A stretch of 64,000 nucleotides of DNA from positions 186,001-250,000 of the forward strand of contig CAWZYM010000129.1 in NCBI GenBank assembly GCA_963966185.1, in the 5' to 3' direction. How positions within the stretch are numbered: position 1 is the stretch's first letter; the number at the start of each line of letters is the position of its first letter. The notes under the pieces were generated by a model that was not told where the DNA came from, searched no databases, and saw only the letters and a list, made by a program, of their open reading frames with translations. Shown here piece after piece: positions 48,064 through 61,700 of the stretch. A program made the translations under genes and the position numbers. Source of the stretch: Rhabditoides inermis. Lineage: Eukaryota > Nematoda > Chromadorea > Rhabditida > Rhabditidae.

Positions 48064-51000
48064 GCAGTTTGACTCAACTTCCCAAACTCGACGGTCGAGA
48101 GAAGATGGCCTGGCATATTTGTTGGAACGACTATGGTAAAGAAAAAGACGGTTAGAGCAGTTTATTTTTTATGTTTTCTAAAAATTCTCATAGTTCATTG
48201 GTCGGGCACTTCTCGAGAAAACACATTGTAGTATGCAGTTTGACTCGACCTCCCAAACGCGACGGTCGAGAGAAGATGGCCGGGCCTTTTTGTTAGAACG
48301 ACTGTGGTAAAGAAAAAGACGGTTAGAGCAGTTCATTTTTATGTTTTCTAAACATTCTCATAGCTCATTGGTCGGGCACTTCTCGAGAAAACACATTGTA
48401 GTATGCAGTTTGACTCGATCTCCCAAACGCGACGGTCGAGAGAAGATGGCCGGGCCTTTTTGTTAGAACGACTGTGGTAAAGAAAAAGACGGTTAGCGTT
48501 AGAGCAGTTCATTTTTATGTTTTCTAAAAATTCTCATAGCTCATTGGTCGGGCACTTCTCGAGAAAACACATTGTAGTATGCAGTTTGACTCGATCTCCC
48601 AAACGCGACGGTCGAGAGAAGATGGCCGGGCATATTTTTTTGTTAAAACGACTATGGCAAAAAAGACGGTTAGAGCAGTTTATTTTTATGTTTTCTAAAA
48701 ATGCCCATAGCTCATTGGTCGGTCACTTCTCGAGAAAACACATTGTAGTATGCAGTTTGACTCGATCTCCCAAACGCGACGGTCGAGAGAAGATGGCCGG
48801 GCATATTTGTTAGAACGACTATGGTAAAGAAATAGACAGTTAGAGCAGTTCATTTTCATGTTCTCCAAAAATGCCCTTAGCTCATTGGTCGGGCACTTCT
48901 CGAGAAAACACATTGTAGTATGCAGTTTGACTCGATCTCCCAAACGCGACGGTCGAGAGAAGATGGCCGGGCCTTTTTGTTAGAACGAATGTGGTAAAGA
49001 AAAAGACGGTTAGAGCAGTTTATTTTTATGTTTTCTAAAAATGCCCATAGCTAATTGGTCGGGCACTTCTCGAGAAAACACATTGTAGTATGCAGTTTGA
49101 CTCGATCTCCCAAACGCGACGGTCGAGAGAAGATGGCCGGGCCTTTTTGTTAGAACGACTGTGGTAAAGAAAAAGACTAGAGCAGTTTATTTTTATGTTT
49201 TCTAAAAATTCTCATAGCTCATTGGTCGGGCACTTCTCGAGAAAACACATTGTAGTATGCAGTTTGACTCGACCTCCCAAACGCGACGGTCGAGAGAAGA
49301 TGGCCGGGCATAATTGTTAGAACGACTGTGGTAAAGAGTAAGACGGTTAGAGCAGTTCATTTTTCTGTTCTTTGAAAATGCACATAGCTCAGGCACATTG
49401 GTCAGGCACTTCTCGAGAAAACACATTGTAGTATGCAGTTTGACTCGATCTCCCAAACGCGACGGTCGAGAGAAGATAGCCGGGCATATTTGTCGGAACG
49501 ACTATGGTAAAGAAAAAGACGGTTAGCGTTAGAGCAGTTCATTTTTATGTTTTCTAAAAATTCTCATAGCTCATTGGTCGGGCACTTCTCGAGAAAACAC
49601 ATTGTAGTATGCAGTTTGACTCGATCTCCCAAACGCGACGGTCGAGAGAAGATGGCCGGGCATATTTTTTTGTTAAAACGACTATGGCAAAAAAGACGGT
49701 TAGAGCAGTTTATTTTTATGTTTTCTAAAAATGCCCATAGCTCATTGGTCGGTCACTTCTCGAGAAAACACATTGTAGTATGCAGTTTGACTCGATCTCC
49801 CAAACGCGACGGTCGAGAGAAGATGGCCGGGCATATTTGTTAGAACGACTATGGTAAAGAAATAGACAGTTAGAGCAGTTCATTTTCATGTTCTCCAAAA
49901 ATGCCCTTAGCTCATTGGTCGGGCACTTCTCGAGAAAACACATTGTAGTATGCAGTTTGACTCGATCTCCCAAACGCGACGGTCGAGAGAAGATGGCCGG
50001 GCCTTTTTGTTAGAACGACTGTGGTAAAGAAAAAGACGGTTAGAGCAGTTTATTTTTATGTTTTCTAAAAATGCCCATAGCTAATTGGTCGGGCACTTCT
50101 CGAGAAAACACATTGTAGTATGCAGTTTGACTCGATCTCCCAAACGCGACGGTCGAGAGAAGATGGCCGGGCCTTTTTGTTAGAACGACTGTGGTAAAGA
50201 AAAAGACTAGAGCAGTTTATTTTTATGTTTTCTAAAAATTCTCATAGCTCATTGGTCGGGCACTTCTCGAGAAAACACATTGTAGTATGCAGTTTGACTC
50301 GACCTCCCAAACGCGACGGTCGAGAGAAGATGGCCGGGCATAATTGTTAGAACGACTGTGGTAAAGAGTAAGACGGTTAGAGCAGTTCATTTTTCTGTTC
50401 TTTGAAAATGCACATAGCTCAGGCACATTGGTCAGGCACTTCTCGAGAAAACACATTGTAGTATGCAGTTTGACTCGATCTCCCAAACGCGACGGTCGAG
50501 AGAAGATAGCCGGGCATATTTGTCGGAACGACTATGGTAAAGAAAAAGACGGTTAGAACAGTTCATTTTCCTGTTCTCTAAATTTGCCCATAGCTCATTG
50601 GTCGGGCACTTCTCGAGAAAAAAAACAAATTGTAGTATGCAGTTTGACTCGATCTCCCAAACGCGACGGTCGAGAGAAGATGGCCGGGCATATTTGTTAG
50701 AACGACTATGGTAAAGAAAAATACAGTTAGAGCAGTTCATTTTCATGTTCTCCAAAAATGCCCTTAGCTCATTGGTCAGGCACTTCTCGAGAAAACACAT
50801 TGTAGTATGCAGTTTGACTCGATCTCCCAAACGCGACGGTCGAGAGAAGATGGCCGGGCATGTTTGTTAGAACGACTATGGTGAAGAAAAAGACAGTTAG
50901 AGCAGTTCAATTTCATGTTCTCCAAAAATGCCCTTAGCTCATTGGTCAGGCACTTCTCGAGAAAACACATTGTAGTATGCAGTTTGACTCGATCTCCCAA

Positions 51001-52005
51001 ACGCGACGGTCGAGAGAAGATGGCCGAGCATATTTGTTAGAACGACTATGGTAAAGAAAAAGACAGTTAGAGCAGTTCATTTTCATGTTCTCCAAAAATG
51101 CCCTTAGCTCATTGGTCAGGCACTTCTCGAGAAAACACATTGTAGTATGCAGTTTGACTCGATCTCCCAAACGCGACGGTCGAGAGAAGATGGCCGGGCA
51201 TATTTGTTAGAACGACTATGGTAAAGAAAAAGACAGTTAGAGCAGTTCATTTTCATGTTCTCCAAAAATGCCCATAGCTCATTGGTCGGGCACTTCTCGA
51301 GAAAACACATTGTAGTATGCAGTTTGACTCAACTTCCCAAACTCGACGGTCGAGAGAAGATGGCCTGGCATATTTGTTGGAACGACTATGGTAAAGAAAA
51401 AGACGGTTAGAGCAGTTTATTTTTATGTTTTCTAAAAATTCTCATAGTTCATTGGTCGGGCACTTCTCGAGAAAACACATTGTAGTATGCAGTTTGACTC
51501 GACCTCCCAAACGCGACGGTCGAGAGAAGATGGCCGGGCCTTTTTGTTAGAACGACTGTGGTAAAGAAAAAGACGGTTAGAGCAGTTCATTTTTATGTTT
51601 TCTAAACATTCTCATAGCTCATTGGTCGGGCACTTCTCGAGAAAACACATTGTAGTATGCAGTTTGACTCGATCTCCCAAACGCGACGGTCGAGAGAATA
51701 TGGCCGGGCCTTTTTGTTAGAACGACTGTGGTAAAGAAAAAGACGGTTAGCGTTAGAGCAGTTCATTTTTATGTTTTCTAAAAATTCTCATAGCTCATTG
51801 GTCGGGCACTTCTCGAGAAAACACATTGTAGTATGCAGTTTGACTCGATCTCCCAAACGCGACGGTCGAGAGAAGATGGCCGGGCATATTTTTTTGTTAA
51901 AACGACTATGGCAAAAAAGACGGTTAGAGCAGTTTATTTTTATGTTTTCTAAAAATGCCCATAGCTCATTGGTCGGTCACTTCTCGAGAAAACACATTGT
52001 AGTAT
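48064..52005 (+). repeat. 23-monomer higher-order unit (3942 bp), copy 1
   Basis: Subtype order and indel markers recur at an offset of 3942 bp. Inside it a 6-monomer block of 1030 bp is tandemly duplicated (about 48490-49520 and 49520-50550), marked by the GCGTTA insertion and by the CTCAGGCACATTGGTCAGGC monomer. Confidence 0.85.
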
Positions 52006-55000
52006 GCAGTTTGACTCAACTTCCCAAACTCGACGGTCGAGAGAAGATGGCCTGGCATATTTGTTGGAACGACTATGGTAAAGAAAAAGACGGTTAGAGC
52101 AGTTTATTTTTTATGTTTTCTAAAAATTCTCATAGTTCATTGGTCGGGCACTTCTCGAGAAAACACATTGTAGTATGCAGTTTGACTCGACCTCCCAAAC
52201 GCGACGGTCGAGAGAAGATGGCCGGGCCTTTTTGTTAGAACGACTGTGGTAAAGAAAAAGACGGTTAGAGCAGTTCATTTTTATGTTTTCTAAACATTCT
52301 CATAGCTCATTGGTCGGGCACTTCTCGAGAAAACACATTGTAGTATGCAGTTTGACTCGATCTCCCAAACGCGACGGTCGAGAGAAGATGGCCGGGCCTT
52401 TTTGTTAGAACGACTGTGGTAAAGAAAAAGACGGTTAGCGTTAGAGCAGTTCATTTTTATGTTTTCTAAAAATTCTCATAGCTCATTGGTCGGGCACTTC
52501 TCGAGAAAACACATTGTAGTATGCAGTTTGACTCGATCTCCCAAACGCGACGGTCGAGAGAAGATGGCCGGGCATATTTTTTTGTTAAAACGACTATGGC
52601 AAAAAAGACGGTTAGAGCAGTTTATTTTTATGTTTTCTAAAAATGCCCATAGCTCATTGGTCGGTCACTTCTCGAGAAAACACATTGTAGTATGCAGTTT
52701 GACTCGATCTCCCAAACGCGACGGTCGAGAGAAGATGGCCGGGCATATTTGTTAGAACGACTATGGTAAAGAAATAGACAGTTAGAGCAGTTCATTTTCA
52801 TGTTCTCCAAAAATGCCCTTAGCTCATTGGTCGGGCACTTCTCGAGAAAACACATTGTAGTATGCAGTTTGACTCGATCTCCCAAACGCGACGGTCGAGA
52901 GAAGATGGCCGGGCCTTTTTGTTAGAACGAATGTGGTAAAGAAAAAGACGGTTAGAGCAGTTTATTTTTATGTTTTCTAAAAATGCCCATAGCTAATTGG
53001 TCGGGCACTTCTCGAGAAAACACATTGTAGTATGCAGTTTGACTCGATCTCCCAAACGCGACGGTCGAGAGAAGATGGCCGGGCCTTTTTGTTAGAACGA
53101 CTGTGGTAAAGAAAAAGACTAGAGCAGTTTATTTTTATGTTTTCTAAAAATTCTCATAGCTCATTGGTCGGGCACTTCTCGAGAAAACACATTGTAGTAT
53201 GCAGTTTGACTCGACCTCCCAAACGCGACGGTCGAGAGAAGATGGCCGGGCATAATTGTTAGAACGACTGTGGTAAAGAGTAAGACGGTTAGAGCAGTTC
53301 ATTTTTCTGTTCTTTGAAAATGCACATAGCTCAGGCACATTGGTCAGGCACTTCTCGAGAAAACACATTGTAGTATGCAGTTTGACTCGATCTCCCAAAC
53401 GCGACGGTCGAGAGAAGATAGCCGGGCATATTTGTCGGAACGACTATGGTAAAGAAAAAGACGGTTAGCGTTAGAGCAGTTCATTTTTATGTTTTCTAAA
53501 AATTCTCATAGCTCATTGGTCGGGCACTTCTCGAGAAAACACATTGTTTGACTCGATCTCCCAAACGCGACGGTCGAGAGAAGATGGCCGGGCATATTTT
53601 TTTGTTAAAACGACTATGGCAAAAAAGACGGTTAGAGCAGTTTATTTTTATGTTTTCTAAAAATGCCCATAGCTCATTGGTCGGTCACTTCTCGAGAAAA
53701 CACATTGTAGTATGCAGTTTGACTCGATCTCCCAAACGCGACGGTCGAGAGAAGATGGCCGGGCATATTTGTTAGAACGACTATGGTAAAGAAATAGACA
53801 GTTAGAGCAGTTCATTTTCATGTTCTCCAAAAATGCCCTTAGCTCATTGGTCGGGCACTTCTCGAGAAAACACATTGTAGTATGCAGTTTGACTCGATCT
53901 CCCAAACGCGACGGTCGAGAGAAGATGGCCGGGCCTTTTTGTTAGAACGACTGTGGTAAAGAAAAAGACGGTTAGAGCAGTTTATTTTTATGTTTTCTAA
54001 AAATGCCCATAGCTAATTGGTCGGGCACTTCTCGAGAAAACACATTGTAGTATGCAGTTTGACTCGATCTCCCAAACGCGACGGTCGAGAGAAGATGGCC
54101 GGGCCTTTTTGTTAGAACGACTGTGGTAAAGAAAAAGACTAGAGCAGTTTATTTTTATGTTTTCTAAAAATTCTCATAGCTCATTGGTCGGGCACTTCTC
54201 GAGAAAACACATTGTAGTATGCAGTTTGACTCGACCTCCCAAACGCGACGGTCGAGAGAAGATGGCCGGGCATAATTGTTAGAACGACTGTGGTAAAGAG
54301 TAAGACGGTTAGAGCAGTTCATTTTTCTGTTCTTTGAAAATGCACATAGCTCAGGCACATTGGTCAGGCACTTCTCGAGAAAACACATTGTAGTATGCAG
54401 TTTGACTCGATCTCCCAAACGCGACGGTCGAGAGAAGATAGCCGGGCATATTTGTCGGAACGACTATGGTAAAGAAAAAGACGGTTAGAACAGTTCATTT
54501 TCCTGTTCTCTAAATTTGCCCATAGCTCATTGGTCGGGCACTTCTCGAGAAAAAAAACAAATTGTAGTATGCAGTTTGACTCGATCTCCCAAACGCGACG
54601 GTCGAGAGAAGATGGCCGGGCATATTTGTTAGAACGACTATGGTAAAGAAAAATACAGTTAGAGCAGTTCATTTTCATGTTCTCCAAAAATGCCCTTAGC
54701 TCATTGGTCAGGCACTTCTCGAGAAAACACATTGTAGTATGCAGTTTGACTCGATCTCCCAAACGCGACGGTCGAGAGAAGATGGCCGGGCATGTTTGTT
54801 AGAACGACTATGGTGAAGAAAAAGACAGTTAGAGCAGTTCAATTTCATGTTCTCCAAAAATGCCCTTAGCTCATTGGTCAGGCACTTCTCGAGAAAACAC
54901 ATTGTAGTATGCAGTTTGACTCGATCTCCCAAACGCGACGGTCGAGAGAAGATGGCCGAGCATATTTGTTAGAACGACTATGGTAAAGAAAAAGACAGTT

Positions 55001-55937
55001 AGAGCAGTTCATTTTCATGTTCTCCAAAAATGCCCTTAGCTCATTGGTCAGGCACTTCTCGAGAAAACACATTGTAGTATGCAGTTTGACTCGATCTCCC
55101 AAACGCGACGGTCGAGAGAAGATGGCCGGGCATATTTGTTAGAACGACTATGGTAAAGAAAAAGACAGTTAGAGCAGTTCATTTTCATGTTCTCCAAAAA
55201 TGCCCATAGCTCATTGGTCGGGCACTTCTCGAGAAAACACATTGTAGTATGCAGTTTGACTCAACTTCCCAAACTCGACGGTCGAGAGAAGATGGCCTGG
55301 CATATTTGTTGGAACGACTATGGTAAAGAAAAAGACGGTTAGAGCAGTTTATTTTTATGTTTTCTAAAAATTCTCATAGTTCATTGGTCGGGCACTTCTC
55401 GAGAAAACACATTGTAGTATGCAGTTTGACTCGACCTCCCAAACGCGACGGTCGAGAGAAGATGGCCGGGCCTTTTTGTTAGAACGACTGTGGTAAAGAA
55501 AAAGACGGTTAGAGCAGTTCATTTTTATGTTTTCTAAACATTCTCATAGCTCATTGGTCGGGCACTTCTCGAGAAAACACATTGTAGTATGCAGTTTGAC
55601 TCGATCTCCCAAACGCGACGGTCGAGAGAATATGGCCGGGCCTTTTTGTTAGAACGACTGTGGTAAAGAAAAAGACGGTTAGCGTTAGAGCAGTTCATTT
55701 TTATGTTTTCTAAAAATTCTCATAGCTCATTGGTCGGGCACTTCTCGAGAAAACACATTGTAGTATGCAGTTTGACTCGATCTCCCAAACGCGACGGTCG
55801 AGAGAAGATGGCCGGGCATATTTTTTTGTTAAAACGACTATGGCAAAAAAGACGGTTAGAGCAGTTTATTTTTATGTTTTCTAAAAATGCCCATAGCTCA
55901 TTGGTCGGTCACTTCTCGAGAAAACACATTGTAGTAT
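52006..55937 (+). repeat. 23-monomer higher-order unit (3932 bp), copy 2
   Basis: Matches copy 1, less a private 10-base deletion near 53547: ACACATTGTTTGACTCG where other monomers have TAGTATGCAG in between. This explains why the inner 6-monomer period is 1020 bp here and 1030 bp in copy 1. Confidence 0.85.
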
Positions 55938-58700
55938 GCAGTTTGACTCAACTTCCCAAACTCGACGGTCGAGAGAAGATGGCCTGGCATATTTGTTGGA
56001 ACGACTATGGTAAAGAAAAAGACGGTTAGAGCAGTTTATTTTTTATGTTTTCTAAAAATTCTCATAGTTCATTGGTCGGGCACTTCTCGAGAAAACACAT
56101 TGTAGTATGCAGTTTGACTCGACCTCCCAAACGCGACGGTCGAGAGAAGATGGCCGGGCCTTTTTGTTAGAACGACTGTGGTAAAGAAAAAGACGGTTAG
56201 AGCAGTTCATTTTTATGTTTTCTAAACATTCTCATAGCTCATTGGTCGGGCACTTCTCGAGAAAACACATTGTAGTATGCAGTTTGACTCGATCTCCCAA
56301 ACGCGACGGTCGAGAGAAGATGGCCGGGCCTTTTTGTTAGAACGACTGTGGTAAAGAAAAAGACGGTTAGCGTTAGAGCAGTTCATTTTTATGTTTTCTA
56401 AAAATTCTCATAGCTCATTGGTCGGGCACTTCTCGAGAAAACACATTGTAGTATGCAGTTTGACTCGATCTCCCAAACGCGACGGTCGAGAGAAGATGGC
56501 CGGGCATATTTTTTTGTTAAAACGACTATGGCAAAAAAGACGGTTAGAGCAGTTTATTTTTATGTTTTCTAAAAATGCCCATAGCTCATTGGTCGGTCAC
56601 TTCTCGAGAAAACACATTGTAGTATGCAGTTTGACTCGATCTCCCAAACGCGACGGTCGAGAGAAGATGGCCGGGCATATTTGTTAGAACGACTATGGTA
56701 AAGAAATAGACAGTTAGAGCAGTTCATTTTCATGTTCTCCAAAAATGCCCTTAGCTCATTGGTCGGGCACTTCTCGAGAAAACACATTGTAGTATGCAGT
56801 TTGACTCGATCTCCCAAACGCGACGGTCGAGAGAAGATGGCCGGGCCTTTTTGTTAGAACGACTGTGGTAAAGAAAAAGACGGTTAGAGCAGTTTATTTT
56901 TATGTTTTCTAAAAATGCCCATAGCTAATTGGTCGGGCACTTCTCGAGAAAACACATTGTAGTATGCAGTTTGACTCGACCTCCCAAACGCGACGGTCGA
57001 GAGAAGATGGCCGGGCATAATTGTTAGAACGACTGTGGTAAAGAGTAAGACGGTTAGAGCAGTTCATTTTTCTGTTCTTTGAAAATGCACATAGCTCATT
57101 GGTCAGGCACTTCTCGAGAAAACACATTGTAGTATGCAGTTTGACTCGATCTCCCAAACGCGACGGTCGAGAGAAGATAGCCGGGCATATTTGTCGGAAC
57201 GACTATGGTAAAGAAAAAGACGGTTAGAACAGTTCATTTTCCTGTTCTCTAAATTTGCCCATAGCTCATTGGTCGGGCACTTCTCGAGAAAAAAAACAAA
57301 TTGTAGTATGCAGTTTGACTCGATCTCCCAAACGCGACGGTCGAGAGAAGATGGCCGGGCATATTTGTTAGAACGACTATGGTAAAGAAAAATACAGTTA
57401 GAGCAGTTCATTTTCATGTTCTCCAAAAATGCCCTTAGCTCATTGGTCAGGCACTTCTCGAGAAAACACATTGTAGTATGCAGTTTGACTCGATCTCCCA
57501 AACGCGACGGTCGAGAGAAGATGGCCGGGCATGTTTGTTAGAACGACTATGGTGAAGAAAAAGACAGTTAGAGCAGTTCAATTTCATGTTCTCCAAAAAT
57601 GCCCTTAGCTCATTGGTCAGGCACTTCTCGAGAAAACACATTGTAGTATGCAGTTTGACTCGATCTCCCAAACGCGACGGTCGAGAGAAGATGGCCGAGC
57701 ATATTTGTTAGAACGACTATGGTAAAGAAAAAGACAGTTAGAGCAGTTCATTTTCATGTTCTCCAAAAATGCCCTTAGCTCATTGGTCAGGCACTTCTCG
57801 AGAAAACACATTGTAGTATGCAGTTTGACTCGATCTCCCAAACGCGACGGTCGAGAGAAGATGGCCGGGCATATTTGTTAGAACGACTATGGTAAAGAAA
57901 AAGACAGTTAGAGCAGTTCATTTTCATGTTCTCCAAAAATGCCCATAGCTCATTGGTCGGGCACTTCTCGAGAAAACACATTGTAGTATGCAGTTTGACT
58001 CAACTTCCCAAACTCGACGGTCGAGAGAAGATGGCCTGGCATATTTGTTGGAACGACTATGGTAAAGAAAAAGACGGTTAGAGCAGTTTATTTTTTATGT
58101 TTTCTAAAAATTCTCATAGTTCATTGGTCGGGCACTTCTCGAGAAAACACATTGTAGTATGCAGTTTGACTCGACCTCCCAAACGCGACGGTCGAGAGAA
58201 GATGGCCGGGCCTTTTTGTTAGAACGACTGTGGTAAAGAAAAAGACGGTTAGAGCAGTTCATTTTTATGTTTTCTAAACATTCTCATAGCTCATTGGTCG
58301 GGCACTTCTCGAGAAAACACATTGTAGTATGCAGTTTGACTCGATCTCCCAAACGCGACGGTCGAGAGAATATGGCCGGGCCTTTTTGTTAGAACGACTG
58401 TGGTAAAGAAAAAGACGGTTAGCGTTAGAGCAGTTCATTTTTATGTTTTCTAAAAATTCTCATAGCTCATTGGTCGGGCACTTCTCGAGAAAACACATTG
58501 TAGTATGCAGTTTGACTCGATCTCCCAAACGCGGCGACGGTCAAGAGAAGATGGCCGGGCATATTTTTTTTGTTAAAACGACTATGGCAAAAAAGACGGT
58601 TAGAGCAGTTTATTTTTATGTTTTCTAAAAATGCCCATAGCTCATTGGTCGGTCACTTCTCGAGAAAACACATTGTAGTATGCAGTTTGACTCAACTTCC
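55938..58700 (+). repeat. 23-monomer higher-order unit, copy 3, shortened
   Basis: Follows copy 2 at an offset of 3932 bp to about 56990, then shifts to 2739-2740 bp, so about seven monomers including both CTCAGGCACATTGG monomers are missing. It carries a private GCGGCGACGG insertion near 58532. Confidence 0.8.
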
Positions 58701-61700
58701 CAAACTCGACGGTCGAGAGAAGATGGCCTGGCATATTTGTTGGAACGACTATGGTAAAGAAAAAGACGGTTAGAGCAGTTTATTTTTATGTTTTCTAAAA
58801 ATTCTCATAGTTCATTGGTCGGGCACTTCTCGAGAAAACACATTGTAGTATGCAGTTTGACTCGACCTCCCAAACGCGACGGTCGAGAGAAGATGGCCGG
58901 GCCTTTTTGTTAGAACGACTGTGGTAAAGAAAAAGACGGTTAGAGCAGTTCATTTTTATGTTTTCTAAACATTCTCATAGCTCATTGGTCGGGCACTTCT
59001 CGAGAAAACACATTGTAGTATGCAGTTTGACTCGATCTCCCAAACGCGACGGTCGAGAGAAGATGGCCGGGCCTTTTTGTTAGAACGACTGTGGTAAAGA
59101 AAAAGACGGTTAGAGCAGTTCATTTTCATGTTCTCCAAAAATGCCCTTAGCTCATTGGTCGGGCACTTCTCGAGAAAACACATTGTAGTATGCAGTTTGA
59201 CTCGATCTCCCAAACGCGACGGTCGAGAGAAGATGGCCGGGCCTTTTTGTTAGAACGACTGTGGTAAAGAAAAAGACGGTTAGAGCAGTTTATTTTTATG
59301 TTTTCTAAAAATGCCCATAGCTCATTGGTCGGTCACTTCTCGAGAAAACACATTGTAGTATGCAGTTTGACTCGATCTCCCAAACGCGACGGTCGAGAGA
59401 AGATGGCCGGGCCTTTTTGTTAGAACGACTGTGGTAAAGAAAAAGACGGTTAGAGCAGTTTATTTTTTAGTTTTCTAAAAATTCTCATAGCTCATTGGTC
59501 GGGCACTTCTCGAGAAAACACATTGTAGTATGCAGTTTGACTCGACCTCCCAAACGCGACGGTCGAGAGAAGATGGCCGGGCATAATTGTTAGAACGACT
59601 GTGGTAAAGAGTAAGACGGTTAGAGCAGTTCATTTTTCTGTTCTTTGAAAATGCCCATAGCTCATTGGTCAGGCACTTCTCGAGAAAACACATTGTAGTA
59701 TGCAGTTTGACTCGATCTCCCAAACGCGACGGTCGAGAGAAGATGGCCGGGCATATTTGTTGGAACGACTATGGTAAAGAAAAAGACGGTTAGAACAGTT
59801 CATTTTCCTGTTCTCTAAATTTGCCCATAGCTCATTGGTCTGGCACTTCTCGAGAAAAAAACACATTGTAGTATGCAGTTTGACTCGATCTCCCAAACGC
59901 GACGGTCGAGAGAAGATGGCCGGGCATATTTGTTAGAACGACTATGGTAAAGAAAAAGACAGTTAGAGCAGTTCATTTTCATGTTCTCCAAAAATGCCCT
60001 TAGCTCATTGGTCAGGCACTTCTCGAGAAAACACATTGTAGTATGCAGTTTGACTCGATCTCCCAAACGCGACGGTCGAGAGAAGATGGCCGGGCATATT
60101 TGTTAGAACGACTATGGTGAAGAAAAAGACAGTTAGAGCAGTTCAATTTCATGTTCTCCAAAAATGCCCTTAGCTCATTGGTCAGGCACTTCTCGAGAAA
60201 ACACATTGTAGTATGCAGTTTGACTCGATCTCCCAAACGCGACGGTCGAGAGAAGATGGCCGAGCATATTTGTTAGAACGACTATGGTAAAGAAAAAAAC
60301 AGTTAGAGCAGTTCATTTTCATGTTCTCCAAAAATGCCCTTAGCTCATTGGTCAGGCACTTCTCGAGAAAACACATTGTAGTATGCAGTTTGACTCGATC
60401 TCCCAAACGCGACGGTCGAGAGAAGATGGCCGGGCATATTTGTTAGAACGACTATGGTAAAGAAAAAGACAGTTAGAGCAGTTCATTTTCATGTTCTCCA
60501 AAAATGCCCATAGCTCATTGGTCGGGCACTTCTCGAGAAAACACATTGTAGTATGCAGTTTGACTCAACTTCCCAAACGCGACGGTCGAGAGAAGATGGC
60601 CGGGCATATTTGTTGGAACGACTATGGTAAAGAAAAAGAGGGTTAGAGCAGTTCATTTTCCTGTTCTCAAAAATAGCCCATAGCTCATTGGTCGGGCACT
60701 TCTCGAGAAAACACATTGTAGTATGCAGTTTGACTCGATCTCCCAAACGCGACGGTCGAGAGAAGATGGCCGGGCATATTTGTTGGAACGACTATGGTAA
60801 AGAAAAAGACGGTTAGAGCAATTCAATTTCATGTTCTCCAAAAATGCCCTTAGCTCATTGGTCAGGCACTTCTCGAGAAAACACATTGTAGTATGCAGTT
60901 TGACTCGATCTCCCAAACGCGACGGTCGAGAGAAGATGGCCGGGCCTTTTTGTTAGAACGACTGTGGTAAAGAAAAAGACGGTTAGAGCAGTTCATTTTT
61001 TATGTTTTCTAAACATTCTCATAGCTCATTGGTCGGGCACTTTTCGAGAAAACACATTGTAGTATGCAGTTTGACTCGATCTCCCAAACGCGACGGTCGA
61101 GAGAAGATGGCCGGGCATATTTGTTAGAACGACTATGGTAAAGAAAAAGACAGTTAGAGCAGTTCATTTTCATGTTTTCCAAAAATGCCCTTAGCTCATT
61201 GGTCAGGCACTTCTCGAGAAAACACATTGTAGTATGCAGTTTGACTCGATCTCCCAAACGCGACGGTAGAGAGAAGATGGCCGGGCATATTTGTTAGAAC
61301 GACTATGGTGAAGAAAAAGACAGTTAGAGCAGTTCAATTTCATGTTCTCCAAAAATGCCCTTAGCTCATTGGTCAGGCACTTCTCGAGAAAACACATTGT
61401 AGTATGCAGTTTGACTCGATCTCCCAAACGCGACGGTCGAGAGAAGATGGCCGGGCCCTTTTGTTAGAACGACTGTGGTAAAGAAAAAGACGGTTAGAGC
61501 AGTTTATTTTTATGTTTTCTAAAAATTCTCATAGTTCATTGGTCGGGCACTTCTCGAGAAAACACATTGTAGTATGCAGTTTGACTCGACCTCCCAAACG
61601 CGACGGTCGAGAGAAGATGGCCGGGCCTTTTTGTTAGAACGACTGTGGTAAAGAAAAAGACGGTTAGAGCAGTTCATTTTTATGTTTTCTAAACATTCTC

